From positions 1 through 22,304 of the forward strand of contig JAEZDA010000039.1 in NCBI GenBank assembly GCA_023433345.1: a stretch of DNA of 22,304 nucleotides, in the 5' to 3' direction. The position numbers were made by a program, and so were the translations under genes. Under the pieces are notes generated by a model. The model did no database searches. It saw only the letters and a program-made list of their open reading frames with translations, and was not told where the DNA came from. Source of the stretch: Bacteroidota bacterium. GTDB lineage: Bacteria > Bacteroidota > Bacteroidia > Chitinophagales > Chitinophagaceae. Shown piece after piece: positions 1-7,327 of this stretch (position 1 is the first letter of the stretch; each line of letters begins with the position of its first letter).

Positions 1-696
1 ATAGACAGGTATAATACTGATGAAAGTATTTACGGTTTTGCGCGCAGCTGCTTTAATATGGCCCTGAGCAAGAAATGGCCACTTTACCTTTCTACAAAGA
101 ACACCATTCTTAAAAAATATGACGGCCGCTTTAAAGATATTTTTGAAGAGGTGTATCAAAATGAATTCAGGAAAGATTTTGAAGCCGCTGGTATCGTTTA
201 TGAACACAGGCTGATCGATGACATGGTTGCCAGCGCTCTCAAATGGAATGGAAATTTTGTATGGGCATGCAAAAACTATGATGGAGACGTACAAAGTGAT
301 ACAGTGGCACAGGGATTCGGAAGTCTTGGATTGATGACATCAGTTCTGGTAACACCCGATGGAAAAACGATGGAAGCTGAAGCTGCTCACGGCACGGTTA
401 CCAGGCACTACCGCGATCATCAGAAAGGAAAACCCACCTCTACCAATCCTATCGCCTCAATATTCGCATGGACGCGCGGTTTAGCATTCCGCGGAAAACT
501 GGACGGCAACCAGCAACTTATTGATTTCTGCAATGCACTGGAATCTGTATGCATTGAAACCGTGGAAAGCGGAAAAATGACGAAGGATCTTGCAGTATGC
601 ATTCATGGCAATAGTGTTAAGCACGGGGAACATTATCTCTATACGGAAGAATTCCTTGACGCCATCGATGAGAATCTGAAGAAGAAAATGTCCTGA
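1..696 (+). CDS. icd: NADP-dependent isocitrate dehydrogenase, C-terminal part (5' end outside window)
   Basis: This enzyme oxidatively decarboxylates isocitrate to 2-oxoglutarate with NADP+ in the cytoplasmic TCA cycle. The frame is open from base 1, so the ATG at 58 is an internal methionine and not the start. The 231 visible residues are roughly the last 55-60% of a protein usually a little over 400 residues long. Recognisable blocks are SIYGFARSCFNMAL near the left edge, RLIDDMVA, the metal- and substrate-binding stretch around GDVQSDTVAQGFGSLG, and the NADP-binding EAAHGTVTRHYR. These belong to the eukaryotic-type (IDH1/IDH2-like) subfamily rather than the E. coli Icd type. A strong intrinsic terminator follows 21 bases after the stop, so this is the last gene of its transcript. 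It feeds 2-oxoglutarate to the glutamate dehydrogenase encoded later in the window, although the two genes are not linked. Confidence 0.95.
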   Translation: MDRYNTDESIYGFARSCFNMALSKKWPLYLSTKNTILKKYDGRFKDIFEEVYQNEFRKDFEAAGIVYEHRLIDDMVASALKWNGNFVWACKNYDGDVQSDTVAQGFGSLGLMTSVLVTPDGKTMEAEAAHGTVTRHYRDHQKGKPTSTNPIASIFAWTRGLAFRGKLDGNQQLIDFCNALESVCIETVESGKMTKDLAVCIHGNSVKHGEHYLYTEEFLDAIDENLKKKMS

Positions 697-717
697 ATAA
701 GCGATGAAAAATTGTTT

Positions 718-746
718 AAGCCCGTAATCTGACGGGCTTTTTTTTT
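718..746 (+). terminator. Rho-independent terminator of icd
   Basis: An 8-bp perfect stem, AAGCCCGT (718-725) pairing with ACGGGCTT (732-739), has a 6-base loop and runs into a tract of nine T residues (738-746). It sits 21 bases past the icd stop. The convergent gene ends at 780, so this signal separates the two transcription units from the + side. Confidence 0.9.
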
Positions 747-779
747 GGAAATACCGTCCTAACGGTAACGACTACCCGC

Positions 780-1895
780 TTAACTCCCGGTCATCGCTTT
801 AACTCTTTTCAAAAAAATGTCAGAGGCAGGTATTTGCGGCAAATGAAAGTTAAATGATCGCGCAAGCTCTATCGCTGTTTTTAAAATAAAATCCTCCTGA
901 CGGAAAACGATCCCTTGATTTCTTTCAGACAGCCGCCTGGCAAGATATTCCTGTTCCGGCTGACCGGGTGTTGGGATATAAATTCCCTTCTTACCCAGCT
1001 TAAGCAGATCCATAACACTGCTGTATCCACTTCTGCAAACTACGAATTCCGCCATGCACACTGCTTCAGACAATTGTCGTGCATCAAGATGATCGTGATA
1101 AGTTACGCGGTCCTTTTTCCGGATCGCAGGGCCACCGGAGGGAAGTCCCCTTACGAAAATTATATTTTCCTCAACATCATCCAGTTGCTCACTAATGATC
1201 TCTTCTAACAAGGTCCTTTGAGGTTCAGGGCCCGAAAGCAGGATCAGTATTCTTCCGCTTTCTGTTTGTTTCACACTTTCCAGCCTTGATAGCAGGCCAA
1301 TAAAATGAACGGGGATCTTTGGAAGGAAATCGGGATTTGACAACTCACCTGCTATCGCTGCATCGCCTTTTAAATCCGGTATCCAGCATTCTGTAAAGCG
1401 ATTCAGGGCTTTAAATTTTTGTTTCTGAACCAACTTATCGATCCGCTCACCGAACCCTGTTTTTAAACCTGGCTGATGACTGATGAAAACGGAAGCAATG
1501 TTGTTATGGTACATTCCAAACCGATTGTCTGATATGATAAGATCAGGTTTATATTTTTTGCATACAGATCTCAGCCACGCGGTTTCCCTTTTTGCCAACC
1601 TAAGTAATTTTGGTATCTGAATTATCACAGAGAGTGCGAACCACCTGCGACTGCGGCTATAGAGAAAGCGTGCTTCGGGAGCGGATAGATGGATACAATC
1701 CGGGAATTCATTTTTCAAAAGAATTGCTGAAGGTCCGCTAGCCGCTATAAGCACTGTAAACTTGTTAGAAAGAAGGATCCTTATTAAGGGAACACACCGG
1801 GTAGCATGGCCCAGGCCCCAGTCTAATGGAGATATTAAAACAATACCTTTACTATTATCACCTTGCACAGCATCAAAAATAGTTTGAATGATCAT
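780..1895 (-). CDS. MurG-like glycosyltransferase (GT-B fold, GT28-type C-terminal domain)
   Basis: A predicted cytoplasmic glycosyltransferase of 371 residues. The N-terminal half carries a glycine-rich motif, GLGHATR (residues 27-33), at the position of the donor/acceptor-binding loop of MurG-like enzymes. The C-terminal half has a typical nucleotide-sugar binding segment at about 288-317 (RSGYSSVMDLL, then PTPGQPEQEYLA), comparable to the UDP-GlcNAc site of MurG. It is not MurG itself, because the MurG signatures are incomplete. Donor and acceptor cannot be read from the sequence. The assigned ATG (1893-1895) lies inside a perfect 24-bp palindrome; a GTG at codon 10 is an alternative start that would still leave the GLGHATR motif intact. 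It is divergent from the lipoprotein gene at 1994 and converges on icd. It is not part of the sugar-nucleotide operon further right, so a role in that pathway is only a guess. Confidence 0.8.
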   Translation of the reverse strand: MIIQTIFDAVQGDNSKGIVLISPLDWGLGHATRCVPLIRILLSNKFTVLIAASGPSAILLKNEFPDCIHLSAPEARFLYSRSRRWFALSVIIQIPKLLRLAKRETAWLRSVCKKYKPDLIISDNRFGMYHNNIASVFISHQPGLKTGFGERIDKLVQKQKFKALNRFTECWIPDLKGDAAIAGELSNPDFLPKIPVHFIGLLSRLESVKQTESGRILILLSGPEPQRTLLEEIISEQLDDVEENIIFVRGLPSGGPAIRKKDRVTYHDHLDARQLSEAVCMAEFVVCRSGYSSVMDLLKLGKKGIYIPTPGQPEQEYLARRLSERNQGIVFRQEDFILKTAIELARSFNFHLPQIPASDIFLKRVKAMTGS

Positions 1896-1903
1896 TCAAA
1901 CTA
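1880..1903. promoter_or_regulatory. Perfect 24-bp palindrome over the glycosyltransferase start, candidate operator
   Basis: The half site TAGTTTGAATGA (1880-1891) is followed directly by its exact reverse complement (1892-1903). It covers the predicted ATG and the first codons of the glycosyltransferase and lies in the divergent region with the lipoprotein gene. It could be a binding site for a dimeric regulator or, in RNA, a hairpin that hides the start codon. There is no T-tract, so it is unlikely to be a terminator. The function is inferred. Confidence 0.5.
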
Positions 1904-1967
1904 CGATACCTATTATAACTCCGTAGACATATTGCACATATTATTAAAAAGTCCGCGTGAAAGACCT

Positions 1968-1975
1968 TATCTTTC
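1968..1975 (+). promoter_or_regulatory. Possible Bacteroidota -7 box for the lipoprotein gene
   Basis: TATCTTTC matches the Bacteroidota -7 consensus TAnnTTTG except at the last base and sits 18 bases before the ATG at 1994. I see no convincing -33 TTTG at the usual distance, so support is weak. Confidence 0.3.
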
Positions 1976-1993
1976 TAAAACTAAAACTTTAGC

Positions 1994-2845
1994 ATGAAAA
2001 GAATACTCTGCGCCCTTACTGCCGTGATGACTTTTTCTTTTATTGCCTGCAATTCCGGCTCTGAAAAGCATACTCTTTCTCTCCGCCTCGCGAAAGGTGA
2101 CACTTTTAATATAGCATCAAACTCGAAAATGGATTTCACAGTTGAGGTGATGGGCACGAAGCAGGAATTTAAAATGAACAGTGAGTCTGAATCGCGATTT
2201 GAAGTATTGGACAGCACTGCGGCAGGTGCGGAAATGAAAATGACCATTCTGAAGCAACAGAGCAAACTGGATGTTGGAAAGTTAATTCCCGATTCCCTTC
2301 AATCAAGGTCTGACAGTGCCTCCATGGCCATGATCGGTAAATCGATCTATTTTAAAATTAAAGATCAGAAAATTTCTGACGTTCGGGGATTTGAAGAAAT
2401 TAACCGTCGTGAAGATTCAGCAGTGGCTGTGATGATGAAAAAATTTATGCCGGAAGAAACATTTGAGCAAACGACCAACCTGATTTTTGACGTTTACCCA
2501 CCCAAAGCCGTTACAGTCGGCGAATCGTGGAAGAAAGAAACCACAGTTGCCTTCGCAGGGATCCCGATCAAGCTCAACACCATGTATAAGCTCAAGAATG
2601 TAAAAGATGATCTTGCAGAGGTGGCGGTTGATGGAAAAGTTAGCTCTAACGGCGCGGAAATGCCAATGATGCCGGGCTTAAAAATAAATATGGATGGTAA
2701 ATATAACGGAACTATAACCTTGCAATTAAATACCGGTTTCCTGCGAAACTCAAACTACGAGGTAGAGGTAAGATCTGATCAGGAGTTTACCGGGGAGAAG
2801 GTTCCAATAACAATTAAAGGGAAATTTTCCACTACAGGGAAATAG
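1994..2845 (+). CDS. Lipoprotein of unknown function (DUF6263-like)
   Basis: A 283-residue exported lipoprotein. The N-terminus has a short basic start (MKR), a hydrophobic core and a lipobox, FIAC, with the lipidated Cys at residue 19. The residues after the Cys (NSGSEKH) do not include the lysine-plus-acidic signal associated with surface export in Bacteroidota, so a periplasmic-facing location is the simpler guess. The mature part is rich in beta-strand-like alternating sequence. It resembles, from memory, the Bacteroidota DUF6263 group, whose members carry two related halves. No catalytic motif is visible. It is divergent from the glycosyltransferase gene and ends only 4 bases from the convergent methyltransferase gene, with no terminator between them. 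Confidence 0.75.
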   Translation: MKRILCALTAVMTFSFIACNSGSEKHTLSLRLAKGDTFNIASNSKMDFTVEVMGTKQEFKMNSESESRFEVLDSTAAGAEMKMTILKQQSKLDVGKLIPDSLQSRSDSASMAMIGKSIYFKIKDQKISDVRGFEEINRREDSAVAVMMKKFMPEETFEQTTNLIFDVYPPKAVTVGESWKKETTVAFAGIPIKLNTMYKLKNVKDDLAEVAVDGKVSSNGAEMPMMPGLKINMDGKYNGTITLQLNTGFLRNSNYEVEVRSDQEFTGEKVPITIKGKFSTTGK

Positions 2846-2849
2846 CCGT

Positions 2850-4025
2850 TCAACCTGTCTTCCTGGAATCTCTTGTTCCCGCGTACAATTCATACTCGAA
2901 TAGCCGGCAATCTATTTTACCGGTATAAAATTCTATTCGCCGTTTTGGCTTCAGGCCAATTTTCTTGGCGAGTTCCAGGTTACCTGTAAATATATATCCT
3001 GTATATCCCTTGCATTCCTTCTTCAGAAAATCACCCATTCGTTTATACGTTACCGTTAGCTCTTCTTCTTCGCCTAGCCGGTCGCCATACTCAGGATTAA
3101 AAAAGACAATGCCTTCACCCTCTGCCGGTACCGGTGTTTCGGCAAAGTCGCACACCTTAAACTCTATTAGTTCTTCAACGCCTGCAATGCCGGCATTCAC
3201 TTTGGAAATGTTCACTGCATCTTCGCTCAGGTCACTCGCAATTATTACAAGGCCGGGAACCTCAACAACTTGCAATTCCATTTTCCGGCAGATGTCCTCA
3301 TAAAGCGAGGGATCGTAGCCCAGCAAATGCATAAAGGAGTAGTTGGTTCTGTACAAGCCGGGCTTACGATTAGTTGCAATCATTGCTGCTTCAATTGCAA
3401 GTGTTCCGGAGCCACACATTGGATTAATAAAGGGAGACTTCCTGTTCCATTTGGTTGCCATTATGGTGGAGGCCGCGAGAGATTCTAACATTGGTGCCTT
3501 GCCCGGGATCTTCCGATAACCATGTTTAGAAAGCGTTTCCCCGGAGGTATCGAGAAAGAGTTCAGCCTGATCGTTTTTCCAATAAAGATGAATGACCACC
3601 TGATTTAAATCCGGACCAGAGTCTGGCCTGCTTCCCGTTTTTTCCCTGAACCGATCAGCAACAGCATCTTTCACTTTTACATTCGCGAAAAGATTGTTCG
3701 TGATGGTTTCATTACTTACATTGCTTGTAATGGAAAAGTATCCATTGCCGGGAATTATCTTTTCCCACTCAACTTTTACTAATTCTTTGTATAATTCGGA
3801 TGCATTTTCAGCTCTGAAAGTTTTCAACGAAAACAACACCTGGCTTGCACAGCGAAGGTTTAAATTCAGCCTTATACAATCCTGCAGGGATCCTTCGAGC
3901 TCAACGCCGGTTTTAAAGACCTTAACAGGCAGAAAGCCCAGGGCTTCAACTTCCATTGAAAGATATGCGGAAAGCCTATTGGCGCAGGTGATAACGATCC
4001 GTTTCTTCTCAAAAAATAAATTCAT
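2850..4025 (-). CDS. THUMP-domain SAM-dependent RNA methyltransferase (RlmL N-terminal-half / YpsC type)
   Basis: A cytoplasmic N2-guanine RNA methyltransferase, probably modifying 23S rRNA as the N-terminal half of E. coli RlmL does. Residues 1-160 hold the N-terminal ferredoxin-like and THUMP RNA-binding region. HGYRK at about 168-172 begins the linker to the Rossmann domain. The SAM-binding motif NPMCGSGT is at 201-208, ASDLSEDAV at 263-271 (acidic SAM contact), and the catalytic motif is NPEYGDRLG at 310-318. Canonical N2-guanine enzymes have NPPY, so the second proline is Glu here. I take the ATG at 4025 as the start; a TTG three codons upstream is the only earlier candidate. The protein is 391 residues, typical of the single-domain form that lacks the RlmK half. 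Its 3' end faces the lipoprotein gene across 4 bases. Confidence 0.88.
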   Translation of the reverse strand: MNLFFEKKRIVITCANRLSAYLSMEVEALGFLPVKVFKTGVELEGSLQDCIRLNLNLRCASQVLFSLKTFRAENASELYKELVKVEWEKIIPGNGYFSITSNVSNETITNNLFANVKVKDAVADRFREKTGSRPDSGPDLNQVVIHLYWKNDQAELFLDTSGETLSKHGYRKIPGKAPMLESLAASTIMATKWNRKSPFINPMCGSGTLAIEAAMIATNRKPGLYRTNYSFMHLLGYDPSLYEDICRKMELQVVEVPGLVIIASDLSEDAVNISKVNAGIAGVEELIEFKVCDFAETPVPAEGEGIVFFNPEYGDRLGEEEELTVTYKRMGDFLKKECKGYTGYIFTGNLELAKKIGLKPKRRIEFYTGKIDCRLFEYELYAGTRDSRKTG

Positions 4026-4031
4026 CTGGTT

Positions 4032-4039
4032 CAAAGGTA
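4032..4039 (-). promoter_or_regulatory. Possible -7 box immediately before the methyltransferase ATG
   Basis: Read on the minus strand this is TACCTTTG, a full match to TAnnTTTG. It ends only 6 bases before the ATG at 4025, so transcription from it would give an almost leaderless mRNA. No -33 element is visible, so it may be chance. Confidence 0.25.
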
Positions 4040-4096
4040 TATGATCAGCGTTGAAGGTTGATTAAGTTGCTCAGTGAAAAAAACCTAAATTGTACC

Positions 4097-4864
4097 ATGG
4101 ACAACAAAAGTGAGATCAGGCTTGCGGTACTTATTGATGCAGACAATGTGCCCTACAAGAACATCCGGGGCGTGATGGAGGAAATTGCTATTTATGGCAC
4201 TCCAACTTTCAAACGTATTTATGGAGACTGGACCAAACCCACAGTTGCCGGATGGAAAAAGGTTCTACTGGAAAATGCTTTAACACCAATCCAGCAATAC
4301 AGCTATACGACAGGGAAGAACAGCAGTGATTCTGCTTTGATCATTGATGCAATGGATATTCTTTATTCAGGTAAGGTAGATGGTTTTTGTATTGTATCAA
4401 GCGATAGTGATTTCACCCGCCTTGCAACAAGACTTCGGGAGGCGGGGATGAAAGTGATCGGCATAGGCCAGAAAAAAACTCCTTCGCCATTCAGGGTGGC
4501 CTGCGACAAATTCATTTACCTGGAAATCATTCCACTTGCCGAAGAAGAACATTCAGTTGTTAATGTTGAAAAACCGGCAAAAACCAAAGCGGCAAAGAAA
4601 AACGATACGGAAAGTGTTCCGAAGATAAACCGCGAAACATTAAAGCTCATACATAGTACCATTGAGGATCTTGCAGATGAAACAGGTTGGGCCTTTTTGG
4701 GAGATGTAGGAAACCTTTTGCTGAAGAAACAACCCGACTTCGACCCCCGGCTTTATGGCTTCCAGAAATTAACCCCGCTTATTTCCTCCCTGCCGCAATT
4801 TGAAATTGATAAAAGAGACACAGATAAGCGTGGTATTAAACATGTATATATCCGCAATAAATAA
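4097..4864 (+). CDS. NYN-domain (PIN-like) protein with C-terminal OST-HTH/LOTUS domain
   Basis: Predicted RNA-directed protein of 255 residues. The N-terminal NYN domain (about 7-145) shows the acidic residues expected of a metal-dependent PIN-like ribonuclease: D14 and D16 in LIDADN, D78 and D84 in SSDSALIIDAMD, and D103/D105 in VSSDSDF. A charged linker (about 150-178) leads to an OST-HTH/LOTUS domain (about 180-255), seen in INRETLKLIHSTIEDLADE, GWAFLGDVGNLLLKK and the GFQKLTPLI segment. LOTUS domains bind RNA, including G-rich and structured RNA, in characterised homologues. The open frame extends upstream to a TTG at 4058, but I choose the ATG at 4097 because the conserved domain begins just after it. 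The gene is divergent from the methyltransferase and converges on rfbD with a 13-base gap. Its RNA target is unknown. Confidence 0.85.
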   Translation: MDNKSEIRLAVLIDADNVPYKNIRGVMEEIAIYGTPTFKRIYGDWTKPTVAGWKKVLLENALTPIQQYSYTTGKNSSDSALIIDAMDILYSGKVDGFCIVSSDSDFTRLATRLREAGMKVIGIGQKKTPSPFRVACDKFIYLEIIPLAEEEHSVVNVEKPAKTKAAKKNDTESVPKINRETLKLIHSTIEDLADETGWAFLGDVGNLLLKKQPDFDPRLYGFQKLTPLISSLPQFEIDKRDTDKRGIKHVYIRNK

Positions 4865-4877
4865 GACCCTCCAAAAA

Positions 4878-5741
4878 CTATTTAGAAAGAAGCCGGATGC
4901 ATTCTTCCAAACTGCTTTGCCAGTCGGGAATATCCAATCCTGTTTCAGCCTTGAACTTAGAGGTATCCAGCGCCGAATAAGCCGGGCGTTTTGCAGGCGT
5001 GGGATACTGAGATGTGTTGATCGGTTTAACCTCGCAGGATGACCGCGTAAGAGTTCCAATTGCAGAGGCAAAATCAAACCATGATATTATGCCTTCATTG
5101 CAATAATGATAAACCCCGGGCGCACTTGAATTTATTGCAAGATGAACAAGCGCTTTTGCAAGATCGGCGGCATATGTTGGACTTCCAAACTGATCAGAAA
5201 CAACGCCTATAGACTCTTTCTCCTTCATCAACCGCATCATCGTTTTCACAAAATTCTTCCCAAACCGGCTGTAAACCCAGGAAGTTCTTACAATTAAACA
5301 GTCTTCATTATTTTCCAAAGCAAGTTCCTCTCCTTTGAGCTTAGTTTCTCCATAATAATTTACAGGATCGGTCGTGTCTTGTTCCTTGTAGGGAATTTCA
5401 GCTTGCCCATTAAAAACATAATCCGTGGAAACATGAAGAAATTTAATGTGGTGCAACCTGCATTGAGCTGCAAGATCACCAACTGCAAGCCCGTTTGCCC
5501 GCATTGCAACATCACGCTCTTTTTCCGCAAGATCAACTGCAGTGTAGGCTGCCGCATTGATACAGATGTCGATTGAATTAGTTGATAAAAAACTTTCTAC
5601 ATCGCCGATGTTTTCAATATCAATTTCTGAGCGGGTTGTAAAGATAAATTTGAGATCAGTATAGGTGGGTGCAATTATGCGCAGTTCATTACCAAGCTGG
5701 CCGTTAACTCCCGTTACCCATATCGTTTTTCTATCAGTCAA
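4878..5741 (-). CDS. rfbD: dTDP-4-dehydrorhamnose reductase
   Basis: Catalyses the last step of dTDP-L-rhamnose synthesis, NAD(P)H-dependent reduction of dTDP-4-dehydro-L-rhamnose, in the cytoplasm. The 287-residue protein is an extended short-chain dehydrogenase: cofactor loop GVNGQLG (11-17), STDYVFNG (105-112) and the catalytic YxxxK at Y130-K134 in YYGETK. The start is a TTG at 5741, placed one base after the rfbC stop, which indicates translational coupling; I find no ATG nearby that keeps the cofactor motif. It is the last gene of the seven-gene sugar-nucleotide operon. No hairpin terminator is visible in the 13 bases before the convergent NYN gene ends. The upstream pathway genes rfbA and rfbB are absent from the window. 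Confidence 0.95.
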   Translation of the reverse strand: MTDRKTIWVTGVNGQLGNELRIIAPTYTDLKFIFTTRSEIDIENIGDVESFLSTNSIDICINAAAYTAVDLAEKERDVAMRANGLAVGDLAAQCRLHHIKFLHVSTDYVFNGQAEIPYKEQDTTDPVNYYGETKLKGEELALENNEDCLIVRTSWVYSRFGKNFVKTMMRLMKEKESIGVVSDQFGSPTYAADLAKALVHLAINSSAPGVYHYCNEGIISWFDFASAIGTLTRSSCEVKPINTSQYPTPAKRPAYSALDTSKFKAETGLDIPDWQSSLEECIRLLSK

Positions 5742-5742
5742 C

Positions 5743-6303
5743 TTAACCTACGTATACAAAGTTGTTTTTTGCTGATTCAAGGTTAGGATGGTTCATATCC
5801 TTCTCCGATATAATTTCACGGCCCGTCGGGATCTTCCAGTTGATATTGAGACCAGGATCGTTAAAAGCTATACCTCCCTCCGACTCTTTGTGGTAGAACC
5901 TGTCGCATTTATAAAACACTTCAGCGCTTTCAGAAAGAACCGAATAGCCGTGGGCAAAGCCTGCAGGAACGAGTAGTTGTCTTTTATTTTCTGCGGAAAG
6001 CTCAATGCTGAAAACCTTGCCATACGTAGGTGATCCTTTGCGTATGTCAACCACAACATCTAAAATAGCTCCGCTCAGGGCCCTGATAAATTTAGTTTGA
6101 GCGAAAGGATCAAGTTGGTAGTGGAGGCCGCGAATTACTCCGAAGTTCGACTTCGCCTGATTATCCTGCACAAACCGAATATTGATCCCCTCATCTTCAC
6201 AGATCTTTTCATTATAACTTTCAAAAAAATAACCGCGTGAGTCTTCAAACACTTTTGGCTCGAAGATCATCAATCCCGGGAAATCAGTTTTAATGAAAGG
6301 CAT
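5743..6303 (-). CDS. rfbC: dTDP-4-dehydrorhamnose 3,5-epimerase
   Basis: Epimerises dTDP-4-dehydro-6-deoxy-D-glucose at C3 and C5, feeding the RfbD reductase encoded directly downstream. It is a 186-residue cupin-fold protein of normal length. The conserved core is visible: DNQAKSNFGVIRGLHYQ at 47-63 with catalytic base H61 and substrate-binding R59, K71, and the acid Y131 in VFYKCD. LVPAGFAHGY (111-120) is the family's other signature. The start is ATG at 6303, 12 bases after the stop of the tviC-like gene, and the stop is one base before the rfbD start. Confidence 0.96.
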   Translation of the reverse strand: MPFIKTDFPGLMIFEPKVFEDSRGYFFESYNEKICEDEGINIRFVQDNQAKSNFGVIRGLHYQLDPFAQTKFIRALSGAILDVVVDIRKGSPTYGKVFSIELSAENKRQLLVPAGFAHGYSVLSESAEVFYKCDRFYHKESEGGIAFNDPGLNINWKIPTGREIISEKDMNHPNLESAKNNFVYVG

Positions 6304-6315
6304 GCCTGTATTGGT

Positions 6316-7296
6316 TTAAGAATAAATTTCTTTAAAATATTCAATTGTTTCGATCAATCCATCCTCAAACTTTTTTGTAGGATGGTAGTCAAGTAAGTTT
6401 TTCGCAAGGCTGATGTCGGCCAGAGAATTCCTGATGTCGCCGGCTCGGGGCTCCCTGTAAGTGGCTGCCCAATCGCTGCCGAGCTGCTTCCTGCACGCTT
6501 CGTAGAGATAGTTTACCGAGAACTTTTCTCCGACTGCTACATTGTAAGTTTTATTAAGCGCTTCAGGGTTATCGGTCAGCATACCCTTTATGTTTATTTG
6601 AACTGCATTGTCCACAAAAGTAAAATCACGCGTTTGTTCACCGTCACCATTAATATAAACAGGCGTCTTACGCAAAATCCCTTTCACAAACAATGGTATC
6701 ACCGCGGCATAAGGACCGTCAGGATCCTGCCTTGGTCCGAAAATATTGAAATAACGAAACCCCATTATTTTCATTCCGTAGGCGCCGGCAAACACACCTG
6801 CAAAAAGCTCGTTCGTTCTTTTTGTGACTGCGTATGGAGATAATGCATTTCCGATACGGTTTTCCTGTTTTGGCAAAGTTGGTTCATCGCCATATACGGA
6901 AGAGGAGGAAGCATACACAAGCTGTTCAACTTTGTTGTCTGATGCAGCCTTGAGAATATTTACAAAGCCTGTGATATTCACTTCGCTGAAGTAGGTGGGT
7001 TCCTTCATACTTCTCGGTACACTTCCAAGTGCGGCCTGGTGACTTATATAATTGATATCCTTACACGCCCGTTGACAAACTTCCGCATCGCGAATGTCGC
7101 CTTCCACAAATTCAAAAGCAGGATACTCTTTTAATATCGCAAGGTTTTTTTCGAATCCATTCACCATGTTATCTAACACCCGCACCTTTGAAGCACCATT
7201 CTTCAATAAGTACTCCGAGATGTGCCCGCCAATGAAGCCTGCGCCCCCTGTTACCAGAAAACTAAGCACGTCTAAGTTCTTCGTATGAAATACCAT
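6316..7296 (-). CDS. tviC: UDP-N-acetylhexosamine 4-epimerase (WbpP/TviC-like SDR)
   Basis: An extended SDR epimerase that, by family and context, interconverts UDP-GlcNAc/UDP-GalNAc or their uronic acids; next to a TviB-like dehydrogenase the likely step is UDP-GlcNAcA to UDP-GalNAcA. The 326-residue protein has the NAD loop VTGGAGFIG (15-23), the QAALGSVPRS segment (87-96), catalytic Ser in ASSSSVYG (129-136) and YxxxK at Y155-K159. The ALGSVPRS block and the later YFNIFGPRQDPDGPYAAVIP stretch are what separate WbpP/TviC-type epimerases from plain GalE. Start ATG at 7296, 31 bases after the preceding gene's stop. Exact substrate specificity cannot be settled from sequence alone. Confidence 0.85.
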   Translation of the reverse strand: MVFHTKNLDVLSFLVTGGAGFIGGHISEYLLKNGASKVRVLDNMVNGFEKNLAILKEYPAFEFVEGDIRDAEVCQRACKDINYISHQAALGSVPRSMKEPTYFSEVNITGFVNILKAASDNKVEQLVYASSSSVYGDEPTLPKQENRIGNALSPYAVTKRTNELFAGVFAGAYGMKIMGFRYFNIFGPRQDPDGPYAAVIPLFVKGILRKTPVYINGDGEQTRDFTFVDNAVQINIKGMLTDNPEALNKTYNVAVGEKFSVNYLYEACRKQLGSDWAATYREPRAGDIRNSLADISLAKNLLDYHPTKKFEDGLIETIEYFKEIYS

Positions 7297-7327
7297 TAAT
7301 ACACTTCTTTAAATCTCTGCAAAATTT

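Noticed and set aside
58..60. ATG as the start of icd
   Set aside because: The frame continues upstream with conserved IDH sequence to base 1, so it is an internal Met.
1880..1903. Terminator
   Set aside because: The palindrome has no following T-tract on either strand and covers a start codon.
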